A stretch of 64,000 nt of DNA from Blastomussa wellsi (GCA_947652115.1 OX393568.1:10405457-10469456); one strand, 5' to 3'. Positions 12,928-23,130 are shown, counted from the stretch's first letter. The notes: a model not told the origin generated them from the sequence alone. Made by a program: numbers and translations.

Positions 12928-13652
12928 TTGTCAGACACAAATTGCAGCATGATGGGTTTACCCTGTATGAACTTGAGCGATAACCAAACAAGTCACAGGT
13001 GCAGGAACAGACCAAGAAACATCATTTGGTTTAACCCACCATACAGTGCAAATGTCCAGACCAATGTTGCAAGATTGTTCCTCAATCTAATCGACAAGCA
13101 TTTCCCAAAGCCCCACATATTACACAAGATCTTTAATAGAAACAATGTGAAGGTCAGCTACAGTTGTACAGTGAATATGGCTAGCATCATCAACAGCCAC
13201 AACTCAAAAATTCTAGGAAAGGATGACGCTGGCATCGAGTCAAAAACATCATGCATCTGCAGGAACAAAAAACCTTTGCCCTCTTGATGGTAACTGTCTT
13301 GTGAACATCATGTACAAAGCCACTGTCACTACCGCATGTGCACCCGACAAATCAAAGGTTTATATTGGCATGATGGAGCATAGTTTCAAAACTAGGTACA
13401 ATAACCACAGGCTTTCTTTCAAACATCGCAAGCATTCAAATGGTACAGTCCTATCAAAACATCACGCGAGCAAGTTCGTACAGGGGAAACCTATCATGCT
13501 GCAATTTGTGTCTGAGAGAGAAGATCTGCATACTATCCGCTGATGAATCAACACTATTTAACAAGAGATCTGTGCTGGTTACCAAGTGCAGGCACAAAAA
13601 CAAATTCTATGCAGCCAATCAGAAGCAGGATCACTCCACCCGTCCTCCATAA
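12928..13652 (+). pseudogene. Penelope-like C-terminus with GIY-YIG nuclease
   Basis: Successive frames carry NIIWFNPPYSANVQTNVARL, FLNLIDKHFPKPHILHKIFN, VKVSYSCTVNMASIINSHN, then the GIY-YIG core as KVYIGMMEHSFKTRYNNHR, and CRHKNKFY near the end. In intact elements these are contiguous in one protein downstream of the reverse transcriptase. Here they fall in shifted frames (breaks at about 13240 and 13525), so the gene is decayed. The nuclease normally nicks the target for insertion. Confidence 0.85.
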
Positions 13653-13717
13653 CTCAGTTTAAATCTAATTTTGACTGCCGCTAACGGCACAGTCTGATGA
13701 TTGCTTCGTGCTTGATT

Positions 13718-13976
13718 GCATCAACAGAAACTCGGAAAAAATCCAAGTCCCAGATGGGATTTGAACCCACGACACTCCGTGATCTAGTCGGATGCTCTAA
13801 CCACTGAGCTACTGGAGACTATGGTGAGCAAGGGTCAAATGTGGGTCTTGACTGGAACGGCATTGTGCGGTTACCCAGTCAAATGATGACAAGCACACAT
13901 AGCCATATAGCTCTTAACTGCATCGTGCAGTCACATTAAAGCATATAAAAGATGCATATCGAGTTTCTGTTGATGC
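13718..13976. repeat. Palindromic repeat enclosing a tRNA-like sequence
   Basis: The ends GCATCAACAGAAACTCG (13718-13734) and its exact reverse complement (13960-13976) bracket 225 bp. Inside, on the minus strand, is a tRNA-like sequence at 13746-13820. The arrangement looks like a short non-autonomous repeat with 17-bp perfect terminal inverted repeats. Confidence 0.8.
13746..13820 (-). tRNA. tRNA-like sequence, probably a repeat-borne pseudogene
   Basis: The minus strand has a good A box (TAGCTCAGTGGTTAGAGCA) and B box (GGGTTCAAATCCC) at normal spacing, with a near-complementary acceptor stem (AGTCTCC with GGGACT). A seven-base anticodon loop would be CTAGATC with anticodon AGA (Ser), but the stem has an A-A mismatch and the variable region is short, unlike true tRNA-Ser. 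It sits in a palindromic repeat, so I think it is a tRNA-derived sequence, not a working tRNA. Confidence 0.5.
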
Positions 13977-14333
13977 CATTTCCATTGTTTGTCTATTGCA
14001 AAAACCTGTCGGACAACCGTTGGCCATCAAGCGGCCGACAATTGGCCAACTGTCAGCCAACAAACGGCCAACAGTCAACAATTTTTGGGGACCTCTTCTT
14101 CACAATTACCAAAGTTTGACCTCATGACTATTTCAAACTACTGAATTTACCAAGGAAATAGAACTTTCCTTTCTTCTGTTTAAAACTCTGGTTTTCAACA
14201 TTCATAATACCAGAAACCAGAAGAAGGCTTCTCTTTTTATCAAAAATATAGCGCTAGGTTGCTTTGTAGGAATGCACTTAGCATAATTATTACTGTTATG
14301 ACATGGTAACTTGCATAATTCATATGCATAATT
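13977..14333. other. No gene; short GGCCAAC-type repeats
   Basis: Positions about 14010-14085 contain several variants of TTGGCCAAC/CGGCCGACA. Nothing coding is recognised. Confidence 0.5.
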
Positions 14334-14391
14334 CATTGCAGGCTCAAAATGTATGTGACTAGCATGCTGTGACATGATATGGGGAACACTG
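14334..14391 (+). repeat. Left copy of 58-bp direct repeat flanking LINE copy 2
   Basis: The segment containing CATGCTGTGAC and TGATATGGGGAACACTGA recurs at 21684-21741 with about four substitutions. The two copies bracket the L1-like element and look like an unusually long target-site duplication. Confidence 0.8.
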
Positions 14392-14638
14392 ATCTTTTTC
14401 ACACTCCGGTGAAAGGGCTTTGGTTTGAACAACGTATAAGGCGGTCGTTTGTGCTCGTAAACAGTTCCTCTGGAGCAAAAGGTATGTGGGATTTGTTAAC
14501 TTTCTTTCGCCTTCAGTCTTCGTCTTCGTTTTATGTATATGTAGCTTTATTGCAGTCTGTTAGACACAAATTTAAATCACTTAGACCGGACTATTATTTC
14601 CTGCTCATTATTAAATGTTTTAGAAATGTAACGTCAAT

Positions 14639-15067
14639 ATGAATAACGTCTGCTTTAACATTTTATCCTTAAATGTAAGAGGCATTCGTGATCTCAACAA
14701 ATGTAAATTGATTTTCACATGGGTTAGGAACCAGAAAGCGGATATTGTGCAAGAGACATATAGTACGCCAGATGTTATTGATAGTTGGAAATATCAATGG
14801 CCGGGTGATATGTATTATTCGCACAGATCCAATCATAGCAAAGGCGTTCTGGTGTTAATACGCGGGACTCTACAATTTGAGCTGAAGTCGATCAGATAAG
14901 ATATTCATGGTAGATTTGTCGTCATTGAGGTGTTAGCTCAGGATTCTCCTGTTTTGTTGATCAATATTTATGCCTTTAACAATACCTATGAGGCCATTGG
15001 CTTCTACAAAAATCTCAGGATTACTTTAATTGCTAGCAAATGTGACGAGGACTATAGGTATATTATG
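14639..15067 (+). pseudogene. L1-like ORF2 endonuclease N-terminus
   Basis: It starts MNNVCFNILSLNVRGIRD, the usual beginning of an L1 apurinic-type endonuclease, with QETYSTPDV holding the catalytic Glu. A TAA at about 14897 follows ELKSIR, after which the same frame continues (HGRFVVIEVLAQDSPVLLIN) to DYRYIMC at about 15066. Similarity then stops just before the expected GDFN motif. About 100 bp or more of endonuclease coding appears to have been lost at the junction with the CR1-like insertion. Confidence 0.85.
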
Positions 15068-15559
15068 TGCCACTAAATCTTCAATGAGATAGTTATGGAA
15101 GCAAAACAGAAAAAAGAGACGTAGTAACAAAAATCTTTTTTTTTTTATTGGTTTATTTATTACAATTTAATGGCATAAAAGAAGTGCATACAAATATAAA
15201 AATAGTAATATAAGTTATATAAGTTAGAGAAAAGAAAAAGAAGAAAGAATGCAGAGAGAAAGATAAAGAGAATAGAGTGAAAGTAGGAAAACGAGAGAGA
15301 GAGAGAGAAGAAAAAAAAAAGAAGCAGAGCAATAAGGATAGCCTACAAAAGAGTCGAAGACGCCATACAAGGCAGACCACCTGAAGAAACCCTCCCAACA
15401 ACCATAATAATTTAAAAGATAAAAGTTAAAAAGATAAATATTATTACATGAGTCAAGCTCAGTCGTAAGCATAAATATGTGTGATGAATTATAAACATAA
15501 ATAGAAAAAAATTGATTACATAATTCTAGAAGATAGGAAATCCTTTACCCCCTTTTAAA

Positions 15560-16690
15560 GCTAGAGATACTTCAAGCTTGCTGTACAGAAAGTGGCAACA
15601 CATTCCATGTGTCAACAATCCTATTAAAAAAACTAAACTTAAAAGTGTCAGTCCTTGCATAGTTCTTCTTCAGTGTAAGTTCATCCCTTCCCCTTAAAGA
15701 GTACCCCTAAGAATCTGAATAAAACTGAACATATGAGGAAACATCTAAGTTAATGTGCCCATTAAGAACTTTATAAAAAAACAAAACATCCAACAAAAAA
15801 CGTCTATCCTTTAAGGATAATAAGTTCAGTCTTTCTCTTCTAGTATCATACTCAACATCTGCCTGCAGTATAAACTTTGTAGCTCTTCATTGAATTCTTT
15901 CCAACTTGTTGACATTTCTAGCGGTGTAAGGTGACCAAAGGACAGTACAGTACTCCAGTTGGGATCTTACTAAAGTACAGTACAAAGTTCTTAAGGTAGT
16001 TATATCATTCAGACCCCTGCAAGTTCATTTAATGAGGCCAAGAATCTTACTAGCCTTACTTGATATTTTGTCGACATGGGCATTCCAAGACAACATACTG
16101 GTAGTGACTAAACCAAAAACTCAGATGTTTCCACCAGGGTGTTATTACTGAGCCGCAGGTCGGAGTGGAATGGCATCTTCTTCTTCTGATACGCATCAGT
16201 TTACACTTCTTCACATTGAAGTCCATTAGATTTTGTTGACTCCATGAGTACAAGTTATCCAGATCTGATTGAAACACGTGATAGTCAGATGGACAATTTA
16301 TCACTCTAGATGTTTTACAATCGTCAGCATACAAGGCAATTGTGTTACCAGCCATAACTGCATCAGGTAAATCAATGATGAATATCACAAAGAACAGGGG
16401 ACCTAATAAGGAACCCTGTGGTACACCAGATGGAATGAGAGTCCAAGAAGAACTCAATCCCTCAATAACAACCCTTTGCTCTCTATTAGTTAAGTAATCC
16501 TTACACCAGAGTGTCAGAGATACCAAAGTTACACAGCTTCTGCAAGAGTATATAATGTGACACTCTGTTGAAGGCCTTGGCAAAGTTTAAAAAAACTACA
16601 TCCACCTGTAATCCATCATCCAGGGCCTTGGTCCAATGATGGTGTGTTAGTACCAACTGAGTAGCTCACGAACGACCTCCTTCAGTAGGT
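15560..16690 (-). pseudogene. CR1-like reverse transcriptase, deleted and decayed
   Basis: Segments recognised are VDVVFLNFAKAFNRVSHY (motif A region), SGVPQGSLLGPLFFVIF, ALYADDCK, then QQNLMDFNVKKCKLMRI and the C-terminal RATKFILQADVEYDTRRER and LLDVLFFYKVLNGH. In active elements motif A is FLDF; here it is FLNF, so a catalytic Asp is replaced by Asn, while YADD is kept. Two in-frame stops lie in the C-terminal part and a frameshift lies near 16530. The upstream part of the domain is deleted at about 16650. Confidence 0.85.
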
Positions 16691-16899
16691 CTGGATTGAC
16701 TACATCACCACAAAGGGCCATGAAGCTCGGATCAGCTATTTTGGTGGAGAATACAGAGCCAAAGAATTCACTGAACAAGGAAGCTTTCTCAATTGGGTCT
16801 CTAGCAGATTTAGCTTTGCTTCTGTATGCAATGATCTCTGGTAATCTTAAGCCTTAGACTTAAGTGAATGAAAGGACCAAAACTTTTTAGGATTTGACT

Positions 16900-18612
16900 T
16901 CAAATTGTCTGACAAGGACTAAATAGATACTGACGATATTTAGAGGAAATAAGACTCTTAGTTTTCTTCCTAAGTAACTTAAATTTTGATGACAGTTGAG
17001 CAGAAGCATTGGTCTTCAACCGTTTCCACAAGGCTTTCTTTTTCCTTACTAACCTCAGAACATCGTTATCTATCCATGGTGGTCTGGAATTGCGTCTAAG
17101 CTTCATCTTTGGCACATGCTGATTGACTGCCGCAAGTACAAGATCTTGAAAATTAGCTGTACTTGAGTCAATGTCATCACAAGATATAAAAGAATCCCAT
17201 AAAATATGAGAGAGGGTGCGTCTTAGACCATCAAAGTCAGCTCTGTCATAGCAGAAAACTGATCTTGGACTGTTTTTTGGCCTGTCCAATTTTTTCTTGA
17301 TAGCAAAACAAACTGGAAAATGGTCTGAATCAAAACCATTTGGATACACAGTAGTTCCTTCAATCAAAGATTCATGATTCGTCAGGACAAGGTCCAAGAT
17401 GTTACCATGCGATGAGTTGTTTGACGAAGCATTAGAACGAGTTATATGGAAGTTTGTTTGTATAAGAAAATAGTCATCAAGTATTTCACAAAATGTTTCA
17501 GTCAGGCTATCCACTACAGTTGGTGAGCCAGTAGACCAGTCAACACTAGGAAAATTAAAATCACCAGTAATAACTATGTCAGCTATTCCAGTAATGGAGA
17601 CATTATTGAGAAATCTTCTGAATTCCTCTAAAAATCCCTCTCCAATGTCAGGTGGTCTATAAAAAACTGCAAATAACAGACATCTGCAGTTACTTATCCT
17701 TAGTTCACAAACCAACATCTCGGTGTTAACCTCCAGATCATCTCTACGAACACAGTGCAGATCTGATTTTATGGCTAATAACACGCCACCACCACGCTGA
17801 TTACATCTATCTTGACGAAAGATATTGTAGTCTTCAAGGTGGAGTTCACGATCATCAAAATCATTGTCCAGCCAGGTTCCACTCAAGACAACTATGTCAA
17901 AAGAGTCAGTTAGCAATAAAGCTTTCAGGTCAAAAATCTTATTACGAACACTCCTTGTGTTTAACAATAAACACTTAGAGAAGCCACTTGAGGAACATCC
18001 AACAGAAGCAACAGTAGTAGATGAGCTTACATTCAGACCAGATTCTGTCGAAGAGGACGACTCGAAAAAGGAATCAGTGAAAACGAAGGGCCAGCCACAG
18101 TTTTTGTCACAAAACCACTGCTTGTCAGAAGAACCTAAATCGATGTAGGTCTTAAGGTCCAAGTGGAACCACTTTTTACAACCATCACAGATGATACCTT
18201 TCTGGTTTGAACGAACAGGTTTCGTGCATACATCACAAGGGAACTTCCAAACGGGTTTCTTGCGGACTGTGGATGTTTTGTTATCTGGTCCTGGATTTAT
18301 TTCGATGTCTCCACAATGTACCAATCTTAAAACATTAAAAGTAGAAACAGAATTTGGATATCGAAGCACTCCAGCAGCAAAATATCCTTTCGGTCGTGTC
18401 CCAAAGTCAAGAACAAGATGGCGTAGTCGTAATATCGAGACAACACGAAGGTTTAAAGTCTTTTTGAAGTCATTGATGCTTCTAACAGAGAGCAGATGTG
18501 TTCTAGGGTTTCTTACACATATTGTGGCATTTAAAAAGCCATTAAAAATTAAGCAAAAAGCAAAAACAACAATATATGTAGAAGAGCGGGAAAACCTACA
18601 ACCAACTGCCAT
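16900..18612 (-). CDS. CR1-like N-terminal protein: 2A, PHD finger, APE endonuclease
   Basis: A 570-residue ORF with an ATG start. Residues 12-29 are hydrophobic (VVFAFCLIF), signal-like. Residues 102-109 read DIEINPGP, matching the D-[VI]-E-x-N-P-G-P 2A consensus for ribosome skipping. A PHD-type finger follows at 126-172 (CDVC, CDGCKKWFH, WFCDKNC), although the Cys expected after the His is absent. The endonuclease spans about 212-440, with LLLNTRSVRNK, ITGDFNFPSVDW, LDLVLTN and DSDHFPVCF. The frame is lost at about 16915, where the sequence continues toward the reverse transcriptase in another frame. Confidence 0.88.
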   Translation of the reverse strand: MAVGCRFSRSSTYIVVFAFCLIFNGFLNATICVRNPRTHLLSVRSINDFKKTLNLRVVSILRLRHLVLDFGTRPKGYFAAGVLRYPNSVSTFNVLRLVHCGDIEINPGPDNKTSTVRKKPVWKFPCDVCTKPVRSNQKGIICDGCKKWFHLDLKTYIDLGSSDKQWFCDKNCGWPFVFTDSFFESSSSTESGLNVSSSTTVASVGCSSSGFSKCLLLNTRSVRNKIFDLKALLLTDSFDIVVLSGTWLDNDFDDRELHLEDYNIFRQDRCNQRGGGVLLAIKSDLHCVRRDDLEVNTEMLVCELRISNCRCLLFAVFYRPPDIGEGFLEEFRRFLNNVSITGIADIVITGDFNFPSVDWSTGSPTVVDSLTETFCEILDDYFLIQTNFHITRSNASSNNSSHGNILDLVLTNHESLIEGTTVYPNGFDSDHFPVCFAIKKKLDRPKNSPRSVFCYDRADFDGLRRTLSHILWDSFISCDDIDSSTANFQDLVLAAVNQHVPKMKLRRNSRPPWIDNDVLRLVRKKKALWKRLKTNASAQLSSKFKLLRKKTKSLISSKYRQYLFSPCQTI

Positions 18613-18649
18613 AACGGTCAGCGGTAAGCGAGTTAATGTTGGATTTTAA

Positions 18650-21128
18650 TCTGGTAGACATATGGAGAACCCAGATAAAAAGCACTACACATGGAAACAA
18701 CATAAGCCTTTAGTCCAATGCTGGCTGGACTACTGGCTTATAAGCGATGATTTTCAAGACGACATGGACAATATAGGCATAATTTCATCCATTAAAACAG
18801 ACCATATTGTGCTCCAGGTTAACAGTGTTGAAAAACAACCACCTGGCCCATCATATTGGAAATTTAACTCGAGCCTTTTAGAAAAAAAGGTCTTCTGTGG
18901 GATATAATTAAGTATAAAATAAGACAAGTAATAATGAAAGATAGCAAAACAAAGGCAAGAGAAAGGAGAAGCCGTTTAAGTGAAATCGAGAATAAAGTCA
19001 AGGTATTTCAAAAGATTTTCGACTCTAATCCGACAGAGAACAATGCTTTACAGCTGGAAATGATTAAAGCTGAATGCAATTCTCTGTATGATTATATTAT
19101 TCAAGGCAACATTATTCATTCAAGAGCCAACTGGTATGAACACAGCGAGAAAAATAACAAATATTTCTTACATTTAGAAAGTAGAAAGATGAGCAACTCT
19201 TGCGTCCGTAAACTCTTCAACAAAGGCGGCAAATTACTGGTAATAAGTAATCCTAAATTAATCTTATCAGATTTGTATGACTTCTATACTGAGTTATACT
19301 CTAACCACGACTCACCCAACTATAACAATGCAACCAACGCTTTTCTTGACCAGTGTCGTTTGCCAACTTTGAATAAGGAGGCTAAAAAAATTGAGAAGGG
19401 TATCTCACAAAGGCAGAGTGTTTTAAAGCCCTCCAAACGTTTCAAAACGGAAAATCCCCAGGTAACGATGGCTTGACAGCAGAATTTTATCAATTATTTT
19501 GGCCAACTTTAGGACACCTTTTAGTTGACTCTTTAAACACCTCTTTTGAAAAAGGAGAATTGGTGAGCTCCCAAAAACAAGGTATTATTAAACTTATTGA
19601 GAAGAAAAACAAGGATAAAAGATATGTTGCAAATTAGAGACCTATTTCTCTGTTAAATGTGGATGTTAAGATCGCGTCCAAAGCAATAACGAGAAAGTTC
19701 TTTCAGATTTAATCAGTGCTGATCAGTGTGCGTATGTAAAAGGAACAAACATATTCAATGTAGTACGGACTATAGGTGGCATTATGGACTATGCGAAGTT
19801 ATATAATCTTCCCGGTCTAATGGTAACCATTGACTTTGAGAAAGCATTCGACTCGTTAAGCTGGAACTTTCTTTTCAAGACCTTGGAAAAGTTCAATTTT
19901 GGAGAATCCTTTATTAAGTGGGTACCTCTTTTTTATACTAATGTATCAAGCTGCATTATGAACAACGGAGTAGCAACTCCTCATTTTTCAATCGGAAGAG
20001 GAGTTAGACAGGGAGACCCTCTCTCGCCCTATTTATTTATTAGAAATTTAACACTATATGGTAAAATTAAATTAGTCAAAATGTTCGCTATGCCTAAGTT
20101 TATGTATCGTGCCTCCCTTATTTCCTTTGATAAGGATATAATTAAAAGCATTAATTCCGTCATTTTCAATTTTGTGTGGAGGGGCAAAGACAAAATCAAG
20201 AGACTGGCCTTAATTAGGGAATATGAAGATGGTGGCCTCAAAATGCCTCACCCTGATTCTTTAATTAAAACTCAAAGAATCGCATGTCTTAAAAGATATT
20301 CAGATAATAATGGTTGCCCTTGGAAAGCTTTCTTGACTCACTATCTTAAGAACGTAGGGACTAGCTTCTTGCTTCAGTGCAATTTCAATCCGTTGTGCCT
20401 ACCCTGCAAGTTACCAATTTTTTATAAAGAATGTCTTGAAGCTTTCTGTGACTTCAATGGCCATATAACTGCTACGAAACATGACATTTTCAACGAGATT
20501 ATCTGGAACAACCAGAACCTCCTGATTAATAAGCAATCAGTATACAATAAGAAAATAAAGGAAGAAGGTTTTGTGAAAATAGGAGACATACTCTCAAAAT
20601 GCTGGGACGCTTTTAGAGGGAAAAATCTCTCCCCGTCAGATTACCTCCTTCTACAAGGCATTTTAGCACCATTCCGCATGAATGGAAACTGCTTCTTAAA
20701 GATGGAGAGTAATCAAATTGACGAAACTGCCTTGGACAATGGTGTTCAAGATAACTATAATTAGAATGACTTCAAAATCAATCTATTCCACCTTGGTAAA
20801 ACAAATTCCTACAGCTCAACCCAAGTTCAATTCGTTATATGGTATTTCTGGTAATATAGACTGGAAAAACATTTATCAGCTACCGGGTCGAGTCGCTCTT
20901 GACAACAGAACGAGAGCCTTTCAATACAAAATCTTAAATCATATTCTCTATATTAATAGAATCCTACATAAAATTAATTTAGTTCCTTCTCTGCTGCGCA
21001 CCTTTTGTGGAGATCACGAAGAAACTCTTGGGCATCTTCTGATCAGCTGTGCCTACACTAAAAATTTTTGGCTTTCTGCAAGTTCTTGGTTAAATACTTA
21101 TAATATGGAAATTGACAAGTTTGATTAA
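18650..21128 (+). pseudogene. L1-like ORF2 (RT part) of LINE copy 2
   Basis: After the CR1-like insertion, coding resumes with LVDIW, then HSRANWYEHSEKNNKYFLHL, SPGNDG-like wording at about 19455, LMVTIDFEKAFDSLSW and GRGVRQGDPLSPYLFI at about 19995-20040. The sequence jumps from there straight to RNLTLYGKIKLVKMF, a region well past the YADD motif, so about 500 bp with the YADD Asp pair are deleted. The C-terminal FCGDHEETLGHLLISCAYT is present near 21010. There are several frameshifts (about 18690, 18905, 19470, 19700 and 20750). Confidence 0.87.
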
Positions 21129-21683
21129 ATAACGATCCTTTTTTGGCATCTTTGATGATATTCCAGGGAATTGTTTATTAAATCACATAATCATTCTCAG
21201 GAAATACCATCTATATATGCCGTTGTAAACATATTAAGCTGTCTTTACCCATATTGAAGGCCAAAATAACAGAAATTCAAAAACTAGAACTTTTGATTGC
21301 AAAAAAAGAATAAGAGAGAATCTATTCATTGTAAAAAATGGAAAAACATGTTGCCGAAAATATATTTTTTTTCAATAGTTAAGTAGCAGGTATACCTTAT
21401 ATATACACATACTGATATATATATATATGTACAAATTATTGTGGGTCTGTATTATCAACTATACTCTTAATTGGACCTAACAGACTGTGAATGTAACGTA
21501 ATGTAAATTTGTAATTAGTGTTAGGGGGAGGGTAAGCGTTGGTGTAATTTTCTAAAAAAAACACATTCTTTAGAAAGCCTAACATAGCTAAAGTTTAGTT
21601 TGGGTAGTAATATATTTCCGATCTTCATTTTGGCGAGAAAATTCGGTTTGAAGATGAGGTTTTCCCGCTTTTTGGGACTTTGC

Positions 21684-21741
21684 ATTGCGGGCTCAAAATG
21701 TATGTGAGTGGCATGCTGTGACGTGATATGGGGAACACTGA
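21684..21741 (+). repeat. Right copy of 58-bp direct repeat flanking LINE copy 2
   Basis: This nearly matches 14334-14391 (about four differences) and sits immediately after the 3' end region of LINE copy 2. Confidence 0.8.
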
Positions 21742-22378
21742 GAATTATTCAAGCATCCAGCAGCACAACAGTACACCACAGTAGAGCAAAGGAAAAGATT
21801 GATAAGGACATCATGTGTGCTGTAAGCAGGATTGATTGTATCTTCCCCATATCATACATCATAAAAAGACCGCTGACCCACCCATTCTGAGCCGCAATAC
21901 CAACGGCGTAAAATCACGCTAAAAACGGGTCTTGTTACGAAAGCAATTTCAAATCGTTCCTTACAAGTATTGAGCACTATGAAAAGAATCACTATGTTGG
22001 TTCGTTGAGTATTGTCTTCATCCAGTATGGCGATTTGGTTGTTGTTATTTGCCTTGACATCTAAGGTTCTTCTCGCGAACATCTTGATTTTTTCGACATA
22101 ATTTATGAAGTATTGACTTCTTTCAAAGTGTTCAGCGCTTTTAAGCTATGGAATTCGTTGACTGTCCCGTTCCGAAAACGCTCCACATTTTCTTCACAAA
22201 ATACGGCATTCTGGTGTTTTTGCTTTACCCGATCAGCAAGCTGATGTGATTCTCAATCCCAGTTTCTACGCATTCTGCTAGGAACGCCTGGCACAATGCC
22301 CCCCATTTGGTGACCATGACAAAAAACGGCCTGCATTTTAAGACTCTAGCTTTCCTATGGAAGCTCAAATAAAGAGAT
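21742..22378. other. No gene recognised
   Basis: Intronic sequence between LINE copy 2 and the Gypsy element. I see no coding similarity on either strand. Confidence 0.5.
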
Positions 22379-22567
22379 TGTCGTGATATCGCTTAGAAAT
22401 TAGTATTTCCGGCCTGCGGCCGTCGCATTAGTGCCAGGCCGTTCGGTGTGTATATAAGGCTGCTAATTTATTGATCGTGTACCTCTTCCCTTCGTTTTTT
22501 AGTTGTAATAAATGTGTTCGCATTCAACTCACGTCTCCGAGTCCGTGTTCGAACCCGAACCACAACA
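22379..22567 (+). repeat. 5' LTR of Gypsy element
   Basis: The 189-bp LTR holds a TATATAAGG box-like sequence at about 22452 and an AATAAA at about 22508, at suitable places for U3 promoter and polyadenylation signal. It has three substitutions relative to the 3' LTR (T/C at about 22407, T/C in AAGGCTGC, T/G in AATAAATG). Confidence 0.96.
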
Positions 22568-22629
22568 TGGTGTCAGGAGGAAGAACAGGTTAGCTATCTT
22601 CTGATCTGGTCGGGTGACGATGGAATCGA

Positions 22630-23109
22630 ATTAGTTTCCACGTGGGTTTTAACCGCCACGGAGAAGAAGAAACTCAACACCTACTGGACACGCTTTGAGA
22701 ATTACCTATCTCCTAAGAGCAACTTTCGCCTCGCAAGGTACAAGCTCAGGACCTTGAAGCAAGAACCTGGTGAGGCTGTTGATTCATTTGTTAAGAAAAT
22801 TCGAATTCTTGTAGAAGAATGCCATTTTACAAGCCCTGACGAGCATATCATGCCTTGATTTTCGGATCGAATTCAAAGCGTACACAAACCAAGCTCCTTG
22901 ACAAGGACGCAACTCTCACACTTGATACCGCCCTGAACATTGCCCGCACAGAGGAGGTGACAAGTAACCAAATCAAAGAAATTTCACCTGATAGTTCTAC
23001 TCGTGTTGATGCTCTAAAGCATGGAGGAAGTGTTCCCAACAAGCCCCGCGGCCCCACCATTCTTGTATGTGGATGTTGTGGCACTGAGCACGATATTTCC
23101 AAGCGCTAA
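22630..23109 (+). pseudogene. Gypsy gag, N-terminally deleted and frameshifted
   Basis: The gag remnant begins at about DDGIELVSTW and includes TYWTRFENYLSPKSNFRLAR and DSFVKKIRILVEECHF. A frameshift at about 22850 moves to IFGSNSKRTQTKLLDKDA and LNIARTEEVTSNQIKE. An in-frame TAA at 23107-23109 lies between a CCGTEHD-type finger half and the CCHC knuckle that opens the long pol frame. No N-terminal gag of normal length is present between the primer-binding site and this point, so that part seems deleted. Confidence 0.85.
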
Positions 23110-23130
23110 TCTTGTCCTGCTTACGGTTCA

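Larger units (their letters stand above)
12248..13690 (+). mobile_element. Penelope-like element fragment with inverted ends
   Basis: The C-terminal end of a Penelope-like protein, including the GIY-YIG nuclease, lies at 12928-13652. The terminal stretch at about 13537-13675 (CTGGTTACCAAGTGCAGGCA, GCAGCCAATCAGAAGCAGGA) recurs as an inverted copy at 12248-12366. An inverted LTR-like end is a known feature of Penelope-like elements. The reverse transcriptase domain is missing. A foldback repeat (12367-12904) sits between the inverted end and the coding part. Confidence 0.8.
15130..18645 (-). mobile_element. CR1-like LINE with PHD finger and 2A motif
   Basis: This minus-strand non-LTR element is nested in LINE copy 2. 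Its 5' end is at about 18640 and its 3' end at a T-run at 15138 (A-run on its own strand). The first ORF (18612-16900) has 2A, PHD and endonuclease parts; the reverse transcriptase and C-terminal parts follow at about 16690-15560. An internal deletion removes the start of the reverse transcriptase between LKEVVRELLS and the FLNFAKAF segment. Frameshifts and stops are present. Confidence 0.87.
14392..21683 (+). mobile_element. L1/Tx1-like LINE, copy 2 (interrupted)
   Basis: ORF2-type coding is found at 14639-15067 (start of the endonuclease) and resumes at about 18650 (DFNLVDIW) to 21128 (C-terminal Cys/His motif). A CR1-like element lies between. No ORF1 is seen; the 247 bp before ORF2 are leader-like. 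The element is bracketed by a 58-bp direct repeat (14334 and 21684). The 3' region 21129-21683 is AT-rich with a short AT microsatellite at about 21412. Confidence 0.87.

Noticed and set aside
13746..13820. Functional tRNA-Ser gene
   Set aside because: Mismatched anticodon stem, no long variable arm and placement inside a palindromic repeat.
17864..18649. Plus-strand open frames of 94 and 152 residues
   Set aside because: They are opposite the CR1-like ORF and have no similarity of their own.
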